NCBI GenBank assembly: GCA_026122225.1
Contig: JANEZZ010001665.1
Span: 62,001 to 126,000, forward strand
Direction: 5' to 3'
DNA length: 64,000 bases
Source of the DNA: Heloderma charlesbogerti
Lineage: Eukaryota; Chordata; Lepidosauria; Squamata; Helodermatidae
Below the pieces are notes generated by a model. It ran no database searches. It was given only the letters and a program-made list of their open reading frames with translations, and was not told the DNA's origin. Below, piece by piece: positions 1 to 13,100 of this stretch (position 1 is the first letter of the stretch; every line of letters starts with the position of its first letter). The translations under genes were made by a program, and so were the position numbers.

Positions 1-336
1 TGTACAAGGATTTCGTTCCACTTACAATAAATGCACACTTCCACTAATGTGCATTAGTGCAAGTGCACATTTGTGCAAATCTCCCCCCACCCCCAAGTAA
101 AAAAAACAGTCTTCAAGTCGGCATGATCCATGTGACCTGAAAAAAGCCAGTCCACTGTGAAATCCGCAGGTCAGATTTGGAGAAATCCAAACATATTTGA
201 ATATATTGTAGATTTCTCTGATATTCTTAGGCATACGTGAATGTACGTTTACGCAACTTGCATCTGGGCAACCTACAGTGCCTATGTCGGTATGTTTTTT
301 CAACAGCGTGGATTTTCAAGACTGCAGTTTATACAG

Positions 337-676
337 CAGGTGTGTTGGACCTCTTTCAGCCCAAATCTGATTTCAGAGAAGCTCTCAGGGGCCACATTCC
401 CGTGGTGGGTGGGGTCAAAGGCAAAAGAGGCGGGGCCAAAATGCCAAAAAATACCAGCCTGTTTTAACTTAAAGCTCTCATTGCCAGTAACTAAAATTTA
501 GGAGAGGCATTCCGACCTTGCAGAATGGGGGGATGCGTAAAAGCCAAGAAACCTACCAATGATTGGCAGTTGGAGGAAAAGGGGTGTAATCATGGGAAGG
601 CCTTATGGAGGACCATGGAGGGCTGGACCCTGGGTGGGCCAGATTTGGCCCACAGCCCTGAGGTTCTGCAACCCTG
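337..676. mobile_element. hAT-type non-autonomous element, copy 1
   Basis: Imperfect terminal inverted repeats (CAGGTGTGTTGGACCTC and the reverse of GAGGTTCTGCAACCCTG) are flanked by near-identical 8-bp duplications, ttatacag and ttatagag. It shares its body with the element at 18709-20633. No ORF of its own. Confidence 0.7.
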
Positions 677-962
677 TTATAGAGAGATGGATGGGCAAGA
701 AGTGCTGAGACTGGGAGTAGGGGATTAAAAGAAATCAACTCCTGCACTGTGTGGCTTTTGCTGGACAGAGCACTCCACATGTGGTAAAAGGTCATGTTTG
801 TATCTCTGAGAAAAAAGAGATAGGGCTGAGAATATGCAGGGCAGGATTAGTAGCATGATATAAATACGATTTTTCGATAGGGTTCTCTGATGTTACCTAG
901 GGCACATTCCATGACTTCACACCAGCTAGTCTTATAAAACCTTTATACAAATACTTTTGAAG

Positions 963-964
<2 letters not shown>

Positions 965-996
<32 letters not shown>
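965..996. repeat. (AC)16 microsatellite
   Basis: This is an uninterrupted AC dinucleotide run. On the gene strand it is (GT)16, starting 12 bases inside intron 9. Confidence 0.95.
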
Positions 997-1000
<4 letters not shown>

Positions 1001-1008
1001 TTTATTAC

Positions 1009-1105
1009 CCCATAAGGGCAGGTACAGATCCATCAGGTTTAGTATCATCTAAGGTTACTGAAATCGGAGCCTCATCATCCATAATCAATGTGCCGCCACA
1101 GAAAC
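1009..1105 (-). CDS. MAO exon 9
   Basis: This 97-bp exon has acceptor TTGTCAG|GTTTCTG and donor ATGGG|GTAATAAA. It encodes [20 protein letters not shown] then [12 protein letters not shown]. The usual DYCG becomes GFCG. Position 326, the main A/B selectivity site, is Val (Ile in human MAO-A, Tyr in MAO-B). A (GT)16 tract begins only 12 bases into the following intron. Exon 10 is not visible in the remaining 1 kb. Confidence 0.92.
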
Positions 1106-4100
1106 CTGACAAGAAAAGGAATAGGGGGAATGACCACCAGAAATACTCAATATTATTTCCTCACACACATCTCAGTTCATCACATAGACCATTTTTATTT
1201 TTTACTGTCACTGTTAAATATTTAGGGTAGTATCCAGTGTTAGTCCTACTTAGAGTAGACCCATTGAAATGAATGAGACCTAAGTCTACTGTATGTACGA
1301 CTAACAATGGATACTACCCTTAGAACTGCCATGCAGAACAAATCCCCATTTCTCTAAACTTCCAAGGAACACACATTCTAATTTGCAGTTCTTTACAGTG
1401 AACATTTTTGCTTAATGCAGAATTCAAAACATATTGATATGCCTCTCTGTTGCCCATTGTCATACACAACGTTAGCACTAATAATTAAAACTACTGAGAT
1501 ATTGTACTGTATATCTATGTACTGTATATCTATGTTGTGATTAAACAGGAGCTGAATAGAGAAAGTGCATTAACCCTGGTGACTATGTACCTTCACATGA
1601 CAGCACAGGGACATCTCAGACCAGGCTTGCATAACTTGTGACTCACCAAACCAAATTCAGCCCACCAGCCATATATTATAGTCTGCCAGATGCTTGACAA
1701 CAACACCCCTACCCCTGTTTTTTGCAAGCCTAGCTGGCAGGGAAAAAATTATGAACCCCTTCCTGATTTGCCCTTTCTCTGCTCCTGTTTGCATTGTCCA
1801 GAAGCATCATTCCAATTTTTAAGAAATGCCAGGGGAAGTTACATGGAACTCTGTGACAACATGAAGTTTGGCCCTAAATCGTTACAAATTTTTAGTTATG
1901 CTGTAATTGTTCCATACATACCCATCTTTTTCCAGAAAGCTTCTTTATAATACATCATGCATTTAATAACAGAGCCCATGGGAAGGCGCTGGATTAACTG
2001 GTTTCTTTTTGTTGGCAGTTCTGGCTTGAAATGGATCTTTGTGGTTAAGGTTGGTGGGATGGCACTAATCACATACCTGCACTGTGAAATGTAACACAGG
2101 TAAACATCAGACACATATTTGTATTAAATATTTATTTAAAATATTTTTTACTTCTTTCTAGGTGCATTGCCCTTTACAAAGCAGTTTACAAGACTGGAAC
2201 GCACATGAAAATACATTTAAACACACACACACAAGCAGCTAAGGTGTGTTTTTTTTTCAAGTGAAGCACAATTCAACCAAATGCAGACTGGAAATTAAAA
2301 ACAACAACACCTAGCACTGATAAGGTCATATGCATCTCACTGAAGATATATATTCCAGAAAATAACCATGGTAGTGAAAGACTAACATAAGGAGTAACAT
2401 TTCTTGTGGCATGAGCTTTTTATACAAATCTGGAGACTGACATGTTACACACATTCTAGACAGCTACGTTTGGCACTTCAGTCTGACACCGACATTTGTA
2501 TGAGATGAATGCTGTGAGCACTGTAGTGATCACAGTGATATAACCAAAAGATATAACCAAAAGAGATAATTTCTCTTATATAACCAAAAGAGAGACAAAC
2601 AAATATAATATAACCAAATATATATATGACCAAAAGAGAGACAAACAACAGTAAAACGGTTCTGTCCTTAACCACTAACAAACAACAAAACAGAAGAGGT
2701 TTAAGGAAAATTATGAGTCTCAAAAAATCTGAGAAAATTTTAATATAAATACTGATATTTCACACAAAAGTTAAAACGATTGATTAGCAGTCCATGGATA
2801 TATCACATATACATAGTTACAACACTGATTTCCAAATCAAAAGGCTGTACAAATATACAATGCCAATGTCCCAAACACATTTCAACCAGACCAGTCCTCT
2901 TCAGTGAGAAAAATATGAACAGTAATTACAGCCCTTACTAAAACAATGCTTACATACTGGATATACCTGGGAGAGTACTGTAAATTAAGACAAGGTTGTT
3001 TTATTTCTCTACATGTTTCAGAATGTAGGAGGGAATGTTCTTTCCCCACTTTTTTGCATTCAGCTATCAGTCGCATGAGTTTGTATAGATAATATTTACC
3101 AATACATTGATTTTTATTAGTTTACATTTATCTGATTATTTGGGTAAGGTATATTATCCCAGGTATCTCTAAGTTTGTGTATTTTGTTTTACAGGTTCCA
3201 TGTAGGAAGTTTAACATCGTGAAAACACTGTTTTAGTAAGGGCTGTAATTGCTGTTAATATTTTTCCCACTGAAGAGGAGGACCAGTCTGGTTGAAACGC
3301 ATTTGGGAGATTGGCACTATATATTTGTACAGCCTTTTGATTTGGAACTCAGTGTTGTAACTATGTATATGTGATATATCCATGGACTGCTAATCAATCG
3401 TTTTAACTTTTGTGTGAAATATCAGTTTTTATATTAAATTTTTGTCAGATTTTTTACACACATAATTTTCCTTAAACCTATTCCGTTTTGTTATAGTTAA
3501 AAGAGGGAATAAGGCACAGAGAAGACATATAAATGTCAGAGGCTGATTACAGTACCCTGTGAGGAGAAGCTCCCATAAATACATCAATAAAATAAATTTC
3601 AAAGATTTCCTGTGTAGTGTGGAAAGCAGAGCAACACACATGGGCAGGGCTGATTAAATTGGGCTAAAAGCTGTAGCAGGCATGCCCCCTATTAAATGCA
3701 TACTATTTTTTATTTTTATGAGATTACCTTATATATCTCGTGGTTCTGTGTCTCCACAATGACATTATCGCCTGACTGATCAATGGAGATTACAGGTCTC
3801 TCCAGTTTAACGTTGTCTTTGAGTTGTTCCATTATCTTTTCTGTTATCTGTCCAGAACCTCCAACAAACTTCCTCTCCTGGGAATAACAGCAGTAGCAGT
3901 AGAATTAGAAGACACTGTTAGCATTCATAACAAATGACTGGTGCACCGCAGACAATATTCAGTTAAGGTGATAGAAAAGGACACCCAGAACTAGTTTTTC
4001 AAGTAATCATAATAGCCAACAAAGAGGCACAAACCTGTAGAAGAGAAAAGTCTTGATTAATTGGACCATGACATGAAGAATGCTTTACCCAGTCACATTA

Positions 4101-7100
4101 CATAAAAATCAGCTCAGCTCAGCTGCACCACAGCTAAACACAGAACTCTTCTATGTGAACTTCTATGTCATGGAGCATTTCTGCACCAGCCTAAAATCCC
4201 ACATTTAAAACAGGGCTTTCTGCTTCTCTTTTAAATGCAGGATCATGACAGACTCCCTTTACACGTGCTTCCTTCCCCCTTATCTGAGTCTTTGATATGT
4301 TTCATATGCAGCAGCTAGATGGCGCTGTGGTCGAGCACCTCTTATTGTGGGTTTTCCTCTTTTCACGAAGGAACTCAAGTGGAACTCAAGCGCTGTAATG
4401 TGATCGCTCATTATCTCTTTTTAAAAAATGGAATAAAGGTAATTTAGTGCGGGAGACGCCCTAGAGGTTAACAACATCATATAAAGGACCCACAAACTTC
4501 CATGACTAGCCAATCTCAATAGCAGGATAAAAGCTCTGTGTGGAGAAGCCCATGATCTCTGACTACACTCGCTTTAGATGACGAATACTGAAAAACGTGG
4601 AGAATCATGCTCAGGCCCATTCATGTAGCAACTGCCTCTATCCAAATGCCTGCTTGTGGAGAAGCAGGCTGCAAACAAGCTACCAAGCAAAGAGCTCACT
4701 GCCAAACAGACATTTGTTGACCTCAGCTTTCACAGCACTGATTATCTGCTAGGAGGGAGGACAGGACTGGCAACCACCCAACCAACTACCTAGCAGGAAA
4801 TCAACATGATCAGAATTGTCAGCACAGTCCATCAACTGGATGGTATGAGCAAAGCCCTGATCCTGCAAGCGGCGGAAGTAGGTATCTTCCTCCCTAGCTC
4901 GGCTCCCCTGTCATGATGTGATGCAGCACGTATCCAGAAGAGCAACCCATATGTGGAAAACTCTTTTCTTGTGTGATGTAGGTTTGCTTTGTAAGGACAG
5001 TGGTGTTTGTATCACAGAGCACATACTCTCAGATATCATAAAGCCACCCAGAAACTATTGCAGTAGCTCCTGTACTCATATGTTTTACAAAGCAAATTGC
5101 TGCCTTAGGAAAAACAGCATGGGTGGTCGTGGTGGCAGAGGGCTAAACCCTCTCCACCCAGTACTGTGGCTCCTCTCTAACTGGCTTTAACCTAAAACAA
5201 AAACAAATTAGGAGATCCGATCAAAGGTCTCTTGCTTTCTCATCTAGTTGTGCCTACTATTTAGAATGGGATTTTTTTAAAAAAAGTGAGCTGATTTAAT
5301 TACATTCAAAATTATATTTAGCATTACAGAATTCTTCTGGGCATATTGTTATTTCCATAAATATTTGATTTATTTTGTAAAAATCCATAAGCAGATGCTG
5401 GAGTTAGGACAAGAAAGCTAGAAAAGTCTAAAACCGAACAAATGAGAAATATCTACTTCTAGCAGGCCATCAATCAATCAACAGTGGCTTTTTCCTATTT
5501 CAAATGTTAATGTGCTATAAAATTTCCCATGAGCAAAGAAAACATTGTTTCTGCATCACCAGAGTATGTCAGAGGCTTAATTTAATCTAGCCCTGAGAGA
5601 AAGTGGCACAGCTTTCTTTCCTTAGCACAGAGACTGCATGACAGTGGTATTGTACAAAACCTATTAAGATTACCTACATTTATGTACATTTTATGTCTGT
5701 CAGAGGTCTAATTGTGGTATTTTTTATCAAAAAATTTTTTATCAATCAAAACAAGCCATTTTCTAGCATTTATATTATGATCTATACAGCATGTAAAATT
5801 TACTGTCATACAAAGGTTACAAAAAAAAGAGACAGTCCCTGCCCAAAGACTTAACAGTCTAATAGACATAACACAAGAGGAAAAAGGGACAGGGAGGGAT
5901 CTATGAAAGTGATAGCAGGATACAGGTAAACTGCAGGAATAGCTCATTTTCTTGGATGCCAAAGTAAAGAGAAAACTAGGAAGCCACCAGTTCTCTACTG
6001 CCATCAAAAATACTGCTTGGGGAAGAGGGAGGTCCTACTGGGACTGTAGGTGGTAAGGTGTTGTTTTTCTGGTTATCAGCAGCACCAGCAGTGATGCTGA
6101 AATCATAAGAGAAGAGGCATTCAGTGATGCTGCAGTGCCAAAATATTTGGGGGGCTTTGAAGATGTAATCCAAAGCACCCTTACTAGGCAGTAAGTAATT
6201 CAATGAGACTTATGTCTGAATCTTTAGGATTGCACTGCATGGGGTTCATTAATTGTGTGTAAGCAATTAGGTGAACAGGGAAAATGAGACGCCGGCTATC
6301 TTATATTCATCACTGGATGCCATCCAGGCCTGGCAGCACTAAGAGGCATGCTCCAGCGCCTCCCTTCTTCCCCAGCTGTGCTCTCATTTTCACTTCCTCT
6401 GGCTGTGGCACTTCCTCTTCCTTCACAACTGTGTGCCCATTCACCCAAAGTGGTCTTTTATAGGACTGAGGGACGGGAGGACAAGACAGAGGATATGGGG
6501 CTGCCTGTCACCTGTTGTAATGGGGGGGGCATGGTAGGGGTCCATGTCAAGAGCCTACGCAAACTAGGAGCCAGCGCTGCTGCCATCTCCATTTTAAGAC
6601 TGGGTCTATGTACACTGCAGACCTCATGGCCAAAACATCTGGCTAAATGTTTGGACGTGTCTGGTTCTTTCCCCATTCCCTGGTTTTTGCACCACCTAGC
6701 TTGATGAAGAGTTTTGGAGAACTCAAAAACTTGCACATTTTGATGGAATTTTGGTTGGTCCTAATAAAAGTATTGCCTAACTGTGGGGTTTGGATTTTTT
6801 GTTGTCTTAAAGAACACTTCATACAAGGCGTAGGAACAGGATGAGTTCTGTGCTGTTGACAAAAAACAGGAACAGAAGTAAGGATACTGGTGAGATAGCA
6901 ATGTTGAGGACTGGAGTTGAGTAGAAGGGGCCTAGACAAGGAGATCAGGGTTAACTTGAGCCATGACTTGCTAGGGCTCAGTTTGAGATCATTTTCAGTT
7001 CCAAGAATATTAACATGATGGGAGTTAAATTTTCTGTCTGCAGCATTTCTCTTCATTTCTGACTGAAGCATAAATCCCCCATAGCCTCTTAGGACTATTC

Positions 7101-10100
7101 TGAAGACAGACTCTCTTTGATCATTTCCTTCACAGAGATACTATATCTCATGTTACAAGAACAATCTTCTGCTATATGTCAGCTCAGGAGAATTCATAAT
7201 TGATAAAAGCAAAGAGAAAACCAAAGCAGAATGCTTCTAACACGTGAAATATTGATACTTTCTTCTTCGTGGTCTCTGTGACTCACACATATGGGTTATG
7301 CATCTGCAAAGAACAGTAATTTGGAACATTCTAGAACTAAACAGAGTTTCTGCACATGCTCCAAGTGTGGCTCCCATATGTGTGAGTTCACAGATGACCA
7401 CTCGCAGAACCACAGTTACAGGAAAGCAACCTGTCCTTACACTGGAGTCAGTAGTGCTCTCTACAACTTATTTTTTAAAAGGTCCCTCTCCATGACTTCC
7501 TTGTTCTCTGAAATAATACTTAAAAAAAAAAGTCCGCTCTAATTGAAGGACCTTCCCAAAGACCCTTGTGATGAGGGCATCCAGTAAGTAGTACTGCAGT
7601 TGCATGTATACTTAGCTAGAAATAGTGGTGGTTTGGAAGAGTCTTAAGTGCCTAGTAAATGGCTAGTAACCATGGAAACTAAACTGGATCATTATTACAA
7701 GAGCACACTGAAAAACGATGGACGGCAATATGGGGTGAATGTGAGAGAGCAGAAGTATTATCAGTCTCATTTCCACAAAAGTCTAAATGTGGCACCACAA
7801 AATGACATGATTTTCTATTTGGTCATTCCAAGACTGCAAAACAACACTGGGCGAGTCCAGACAGAAGGCTCCCAAAAGGCGTTGTGGAGCTGTTCTGTCT
7901 TTTCTAGGGATGACGGAGAATTCTTTAGAATTCTTTAGAATCTGGCCCCCTGGAGTCCGTGGCAGAACGGCCTCCCCCCCGCCGCCACCCTGTGGAATCC
8001 CCCCAGGACGGACCTACCTAGTGGCGGATGCGGCAGTGGCTCCGGCGGCGGATGAGGCAGCAGCGGCTCCAGCCACTGCCGGGTTGCTGCGGCCTCCTTT
8101 TGCGTCCCTACGCTGGCCCATGATAGGCTATGTAAATATTTACGTAGCCTATCACGGCTAAAGCAGGGACGCAAATGGCATAGCGGATGCCATTTGCGTC
8201 CCTGCTTTAGCCATGATAGGCTACGTAAATATTTACGTAGCCTATCACGGGTTAGCATAGGGACGCAAATGGCGTCCCCTATGCAGGACATCATTTGCGG
8301 CCGCAGCAGCCTGCGGGTGGAGGCCCCACTTCAGGTTGGCCTGGCCAGCGGCTCCGCAGACTGGCCGTGGAGTGGAGCCAGCTGGGCAGGATTCGGGGGG
8401 GGAGGAATGGATCGCCTCCCCCCCATCGAGGATTCCGGGGGGAGGAACAGATCGTCTCCCCCCACCTATCAACCCCAGCGGAGCCAGGTAAGTGGGGTTT
8501 CGTACACCCCTAGTCCTTAATGGATTTTTTTCTGTTAAGAAAAAAACCATTAAGGAAGTGGTGGGACAAGACAGCAGGGCTGCAAATGGAAGATGTCATC
8601 ATCTGGACCCCCTTGTAAAATTCCGTGAAAGAGGCAGTGCGGCAGCATAATAAAACCCTCATCTGGGAGCACCCATTGACTTTGTGCAGTGTTGTTCACT
8701 GTGCTTTAAATTTGTCACCCCTTACAGAAAATGCAACACCACTTCATTACTTATGAATCTTCAAAAGAAAGGACAGCGTGTACAGTTTTACATACCTGCC
8801 CTCCATTGGTTACAGAAAAGATCCTGGCTGATCCTCCACACAGCTTCACATACCACAGGAACCAGAGAGTAGAGACCTCATGCGTCTCAGAAGTGACGTT
8901 GACGTTGACAAAGAGAGTAGCAAACTCCTTGGCAGCCCTGTGCACAATCCAAAGGCAGATATTCCTTTCATTCTGCTTTGCTCATGGGGCTACCTCTTAG
9001 AAGAGTATGAAGAGTGTGTGCTTTTTAATTTGATGAGAAAAGTTCCAAAGTGGCATCAACTTTTCCATTCATTTCATAGTGCTACTCATTTGTTCAGGTT
9101 CTGTTCCTTTTATTACATGCCCACATCCACTAAAAATAAAATAGTCCAAAATCTCTATTAAATGCAAAATGAAGCCAGAGGGCTTTGTCACATTGGTCTA
9201 GGCCAGGATGGCCAACTGGTGGCCTGAGGTGGTACCCCCTAGGTGGTTGGTCTAAAAAGCAGTAACAGAATTCTATGAATTCAGCATATCCCAGCCTTAT
9301 TTACACCTGCGTCAACCATTCATTCCTACTTCTGGCGAAATTGTGTTTTATATTCAGTAGCGCACGTGGCAAAGTTGTTCTACTTTTTTAAATGTCGAGT
9401 TCCAACTGCTTGTTGGCTCTTACCTGCATTTCTCTAGCAACTCAAGTCCTATTCATGCATTCAGGTGAATAGGTGTGGACTTAAAGTGCATGCTTAACAT
9501 GCATGCAAGCCCTGCTCCCAATATTCCCAATATCCCAATATTCCCAATATCCCAATATTGGGATATTCCCAATATCCCAATATTCCCAATATCCCAATGA
9601 GAGCCAGTGTAGTGTAGTGGTGAGAGTGACGGACTGGGAGCCGGGAGATCCAGGTTCTAGTCCCCACTTGGCCATGGAAGCTCACTGGGTGACTTTGGGC
9701 CAGTCACAGACTCTCAGCCCAACCTACCTCACAGGGTTGTTGTTGTGAGGATACAACGGTGAGGAGGAGGATAATGTAAGCCGCCTTGAGTTCCTTGCGA
9801 GAGGGAGAAAGGCGGGGTATAAATGCAATAAATAAATAAATAAATATTCCCACATTCACCAGCTCCACTTCCGACCTTCACGCATTTAGCATGAAGGAGG
9901 GCTCTACACGCATTCAGCTGCGCATGCTTAGAATCCCACTTTAGACTTGTGTGTGAAGGTCAGAAGTGGGGCCAGGATGCATGGGATATTCTGGATGGGG
10001 CCTGCCTGTGCATCCCTCTCCTCATTTTAAGCCCACCTGCATTCACTTGAGCGCACGAGAGGTGTATACGTGATAGGTTGTTTCCCACTTGAGGAGAAAA

Positions 10101-13100
10101 GGGAACACGGATAAGCCTTTGATGCCTGGAGTTTGCATGACACCCAACAAGGTAAGAAACAAACATGTTAAGCTCAAATGTCAACATAAGTTCAACCACT
10201 TACTTTGTCCAGCAGTGTTTGTCAATGAACTGTTTCATTGTTATCTTGTCCCACTCTTCAGCATGTGGTGCATCCCAAGGTGCTTCAGGGGGGATCTAAA
10301 AGAAAGAAAGAGAGAGAGAGAGAGAAGTTTCAATTTTATTACTTTCCTTATTTGCTGAATGAGATCAAAACTGATTTTCCTTCCATGCCCCAAGATAACA
10401 TCCAGAAAATGTCATCATTCCACAGTCCATACCAATATTATCATACCAATACAACATATCAATGCAATTCCAGAATTATATGCACTCCTACCTCTCATAT
10501 ATATATGAGAGAGAGAGAGAGAGAGGAGACGTTTGGTTGTTTGTGACGGCAAAAAATAGGGAATGCAAATGGCGGCCACCATAGCTGCCATTTGCGTATG
10601 CTGGTTTTTTTGCGGGGGGGGGTTAGCCGTGATAGGCTATGTAAATACTTAAGTAGCCTATCACAGCTGCAAGGACGCCAATGGCAGCCGCAGCAGCCTG
10701 GCCACAGCCGGCCAGGAGACCAGCCGCCGGAGCCGCTGCCACCAAATCCACCGCATCTGCCCCGGTTAAGTTCCGTCCCGGGGGGATTCCGTGGGGGGGT
10801 GGGGGGGCAGGAGGCCATTCCGCCACGGATTCCGGGGGGTCGGATTCTAAAGAATCCGGCCTCACTGGAATCCGTCGCAGAATTCTCTGCCATCCCTACC
10901 TGAAGGTGCTGCTGATGAATGCCAGCTCAGCTGCTCAAAAAGGTAACATAATTTCTGAGCGTATAGCTGAAGAACATGCCGATGTGGCTTGTGTGACTGA
11001 AAGCTGGTTGGATGAACAGGGAGGAGTCAGTCTCTCCCAAATGTGCCTGCCAGGATTTCTTGTGCAGCTCCAAGCACAACTAGATGGCCAGGGAGGGGGT
11101 GTAGCCTTGGTCTATAGGGATTCGATCCCCCTGGCCAGATTCCCTATCCAACAGTGAGCCAGTTTTGAGTCTCTGTACCTGGTGCTGGGCACCCGAGACA
11201 GGATCAGGATTCTGTTGGTGTACCGCCCACCCTGCTGCCCAATAGCCTCCCTGCCTGAGGTGGTCTTAAACGTGATGTTGAGGACAAGCTTATGGCCTTG
11301 GGGGACTTTAATATTCATGCTGAGGCTACTTTATCAGGAGCAGCCCAGGACTTCATGGCTGCCATGTCAACCATGGGCCTGTCTCAAATAATAGCTTGCC
11401 CAACACATGAGGCAGGACACACTTTGGACCTGGTTTTCTGTGCTGGATTGGGACAAATGATCTGCGGGTAGGGGAGCCAGTAGTAATTCCTTTGGCATGG
11501 ACAGATCATTATCTGATCAATTTTGATCTTGAGGCCACCTGTAACCTCCACAGGGGTGGGGGACCAAATCTGATGGTCCTCCCCCAGAGACTGATGAATC
11601 CAGATGGATTTTTGAGGTCTCTTGGGGATTTTCCTGCAGGCTTAGGTGGCAGTCCTGCCGAGGTCCTGGTCACCACTTGGAATGAGGAGACGTCCTTGAC
11701 CTAGCTATAGAACCGTGTCAGCAACTTGGTATTCTGAGGAGCTGAGGGCGATGAAACCACTGTGTCGACGATTAGAGCGCAAATGGCAGAAGACTCGGAA
11801 TGAATATGATCGAACACAGGTAAGAATCCACTTGTGATCTTATTCTGTGGTGGTGATGGCAGCAAAGAAATCCTACTTCTCTGCCACCATTGTATCTGCT
11901 CAGTATTGTCAGTATTAGCTCTTTCATGTCGTTAAAGGCCTCTTGGGTGTAGGCCTTGGAACACAAGAGCTCGAACCCTCAAAGGACTGCTGTGAACAAT
12001 TTGCCAGACACTTTGCAGATAAAATCACTCGTATTAATGCTGACTTGGATGCCATTGTTTTGACAGAGTTTGATATGGACGGGGCTGGGGTACCATCATG
12101 TTATGGATACCTTTTGGCTTGTGCAACCTAAGGATGTGGACAAACTGCTTGGAGGACTGAGGGCTACTACTTGCCCTTTAGATCCCTGCCCGTCCTGCCA
12201 GAGCTGGGCTGGATATCTGGACCTAGGTAGTAATTGTCTCCTTGAGGGACGGCGAGGACCCCGCAGTTTTGAAAGAAGCTGTGGTGAGGCCCTTGCTGGA
12301 GAAACCAAATTTAGATCCTATGGTTGCAGATAATTACTGCCCTGGGTCAAATTTGCCATTCTTGGGCAAAGTGCTGGAGTGTGTAGTGGCCTCACAACTC
12401 CAAGCCGTTTTGGATGAAACTGATTACTTAGATCCATTCCAAACAGGTTTCAGGCCTGGTTATGGGACAGAAACAGCCTTGGTCACCCTTGCTGATGACT
12501 TACCCCAGGGAATGGATGGGGGGAGTGCAACCCTGTTGGTTCTTTTGGACCTCTCAATTGCTTTCGATACCATTGACCACGGAGTCCTTCTGGATCGTTT
12601 ATCTGGACTGAGCTTGGGAGGCACAGTTTTAAAGTGGTTCCGGTCCTTTCTGGAGGAGCAGTCTCAGAAGATGGTGCTGGGGGACTTTGGTTCAACCCCA
12701 TGGCCATTAGCCTGTGGGGTGCTGGAAAGTTCTATCTTGTCCCCCATGCTTTTAAACATCTACATGAAACCACTGGGGGAAGTCATCAGGAGGTCCGAGG
12801 TTTGGGCCAAAATGTCATCAGTATGCAGATGACACTCAGCTCTACTTCTCGTTTCCACCTGCACATCCCAGGGAGACTGTGGAACTCTTGAACCAGTGTC
12901 TGGAGGCTATTTTGGGATGGATGAGGGTGAAAAAGCTGAAACTTAATCCAGACAAGAGGTACTGTTGGTTGGGAAACCAACTACTTCCGATGGAGTAACT
13001 TAGATGGGGTTGCACTTCCCCTGAAAGACCAAGTGCGTAGTCTGGGACTCCTCCTGGACTCTGAGCTAACTGGGGAAGCCCAGTTGGCTGTTGTGTTCAG

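Larger units (their letters stand above)
1..1008 (-). other. MAO intron 9 (partial)
   Basis: This stretch holds a hAT-type element (337-676) and the (CA)16 tract at 965-996. I searched the minus strand for the short exon 10 (family expectation FILARK-like) and saw none. The rest shows nothing recognisable. Confidence 0.6.
8938..10203 (-). other. MAO intron 5
   Basis: It holds a CCCAATATT-type tandem repeat (9519-9598) and the SINE at 9599-9846. Nothing else is recognised. Confidence 0.7.

Noticed and set aside
1..960. MAO exon 10
   Set aside because: No minus-strand stretch matches the expected short exon with correct phase; it must lie left of the window.
8158..8283. Regularly repeated palindromes that could suggest a CRISPR array
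   Set aside because: There are no unique spacers of constant length, the repeats are transposon hairpins, and the genome is eukaryotic.
7910..8550. Overlapping ORFs on both strands with repeated [15 protein letters not shown] strings
   Set aside because: The strings are translations of the A and B hairpin modules of the MITEs. They appear in every copy and on both strands.
9599..9680. Possible tRNA gene from A- and B-box-like sequences
   Set aside because: It continues into a MIR-like core and LINE tail, so it is a SINE. The same holds for 15738-15800.
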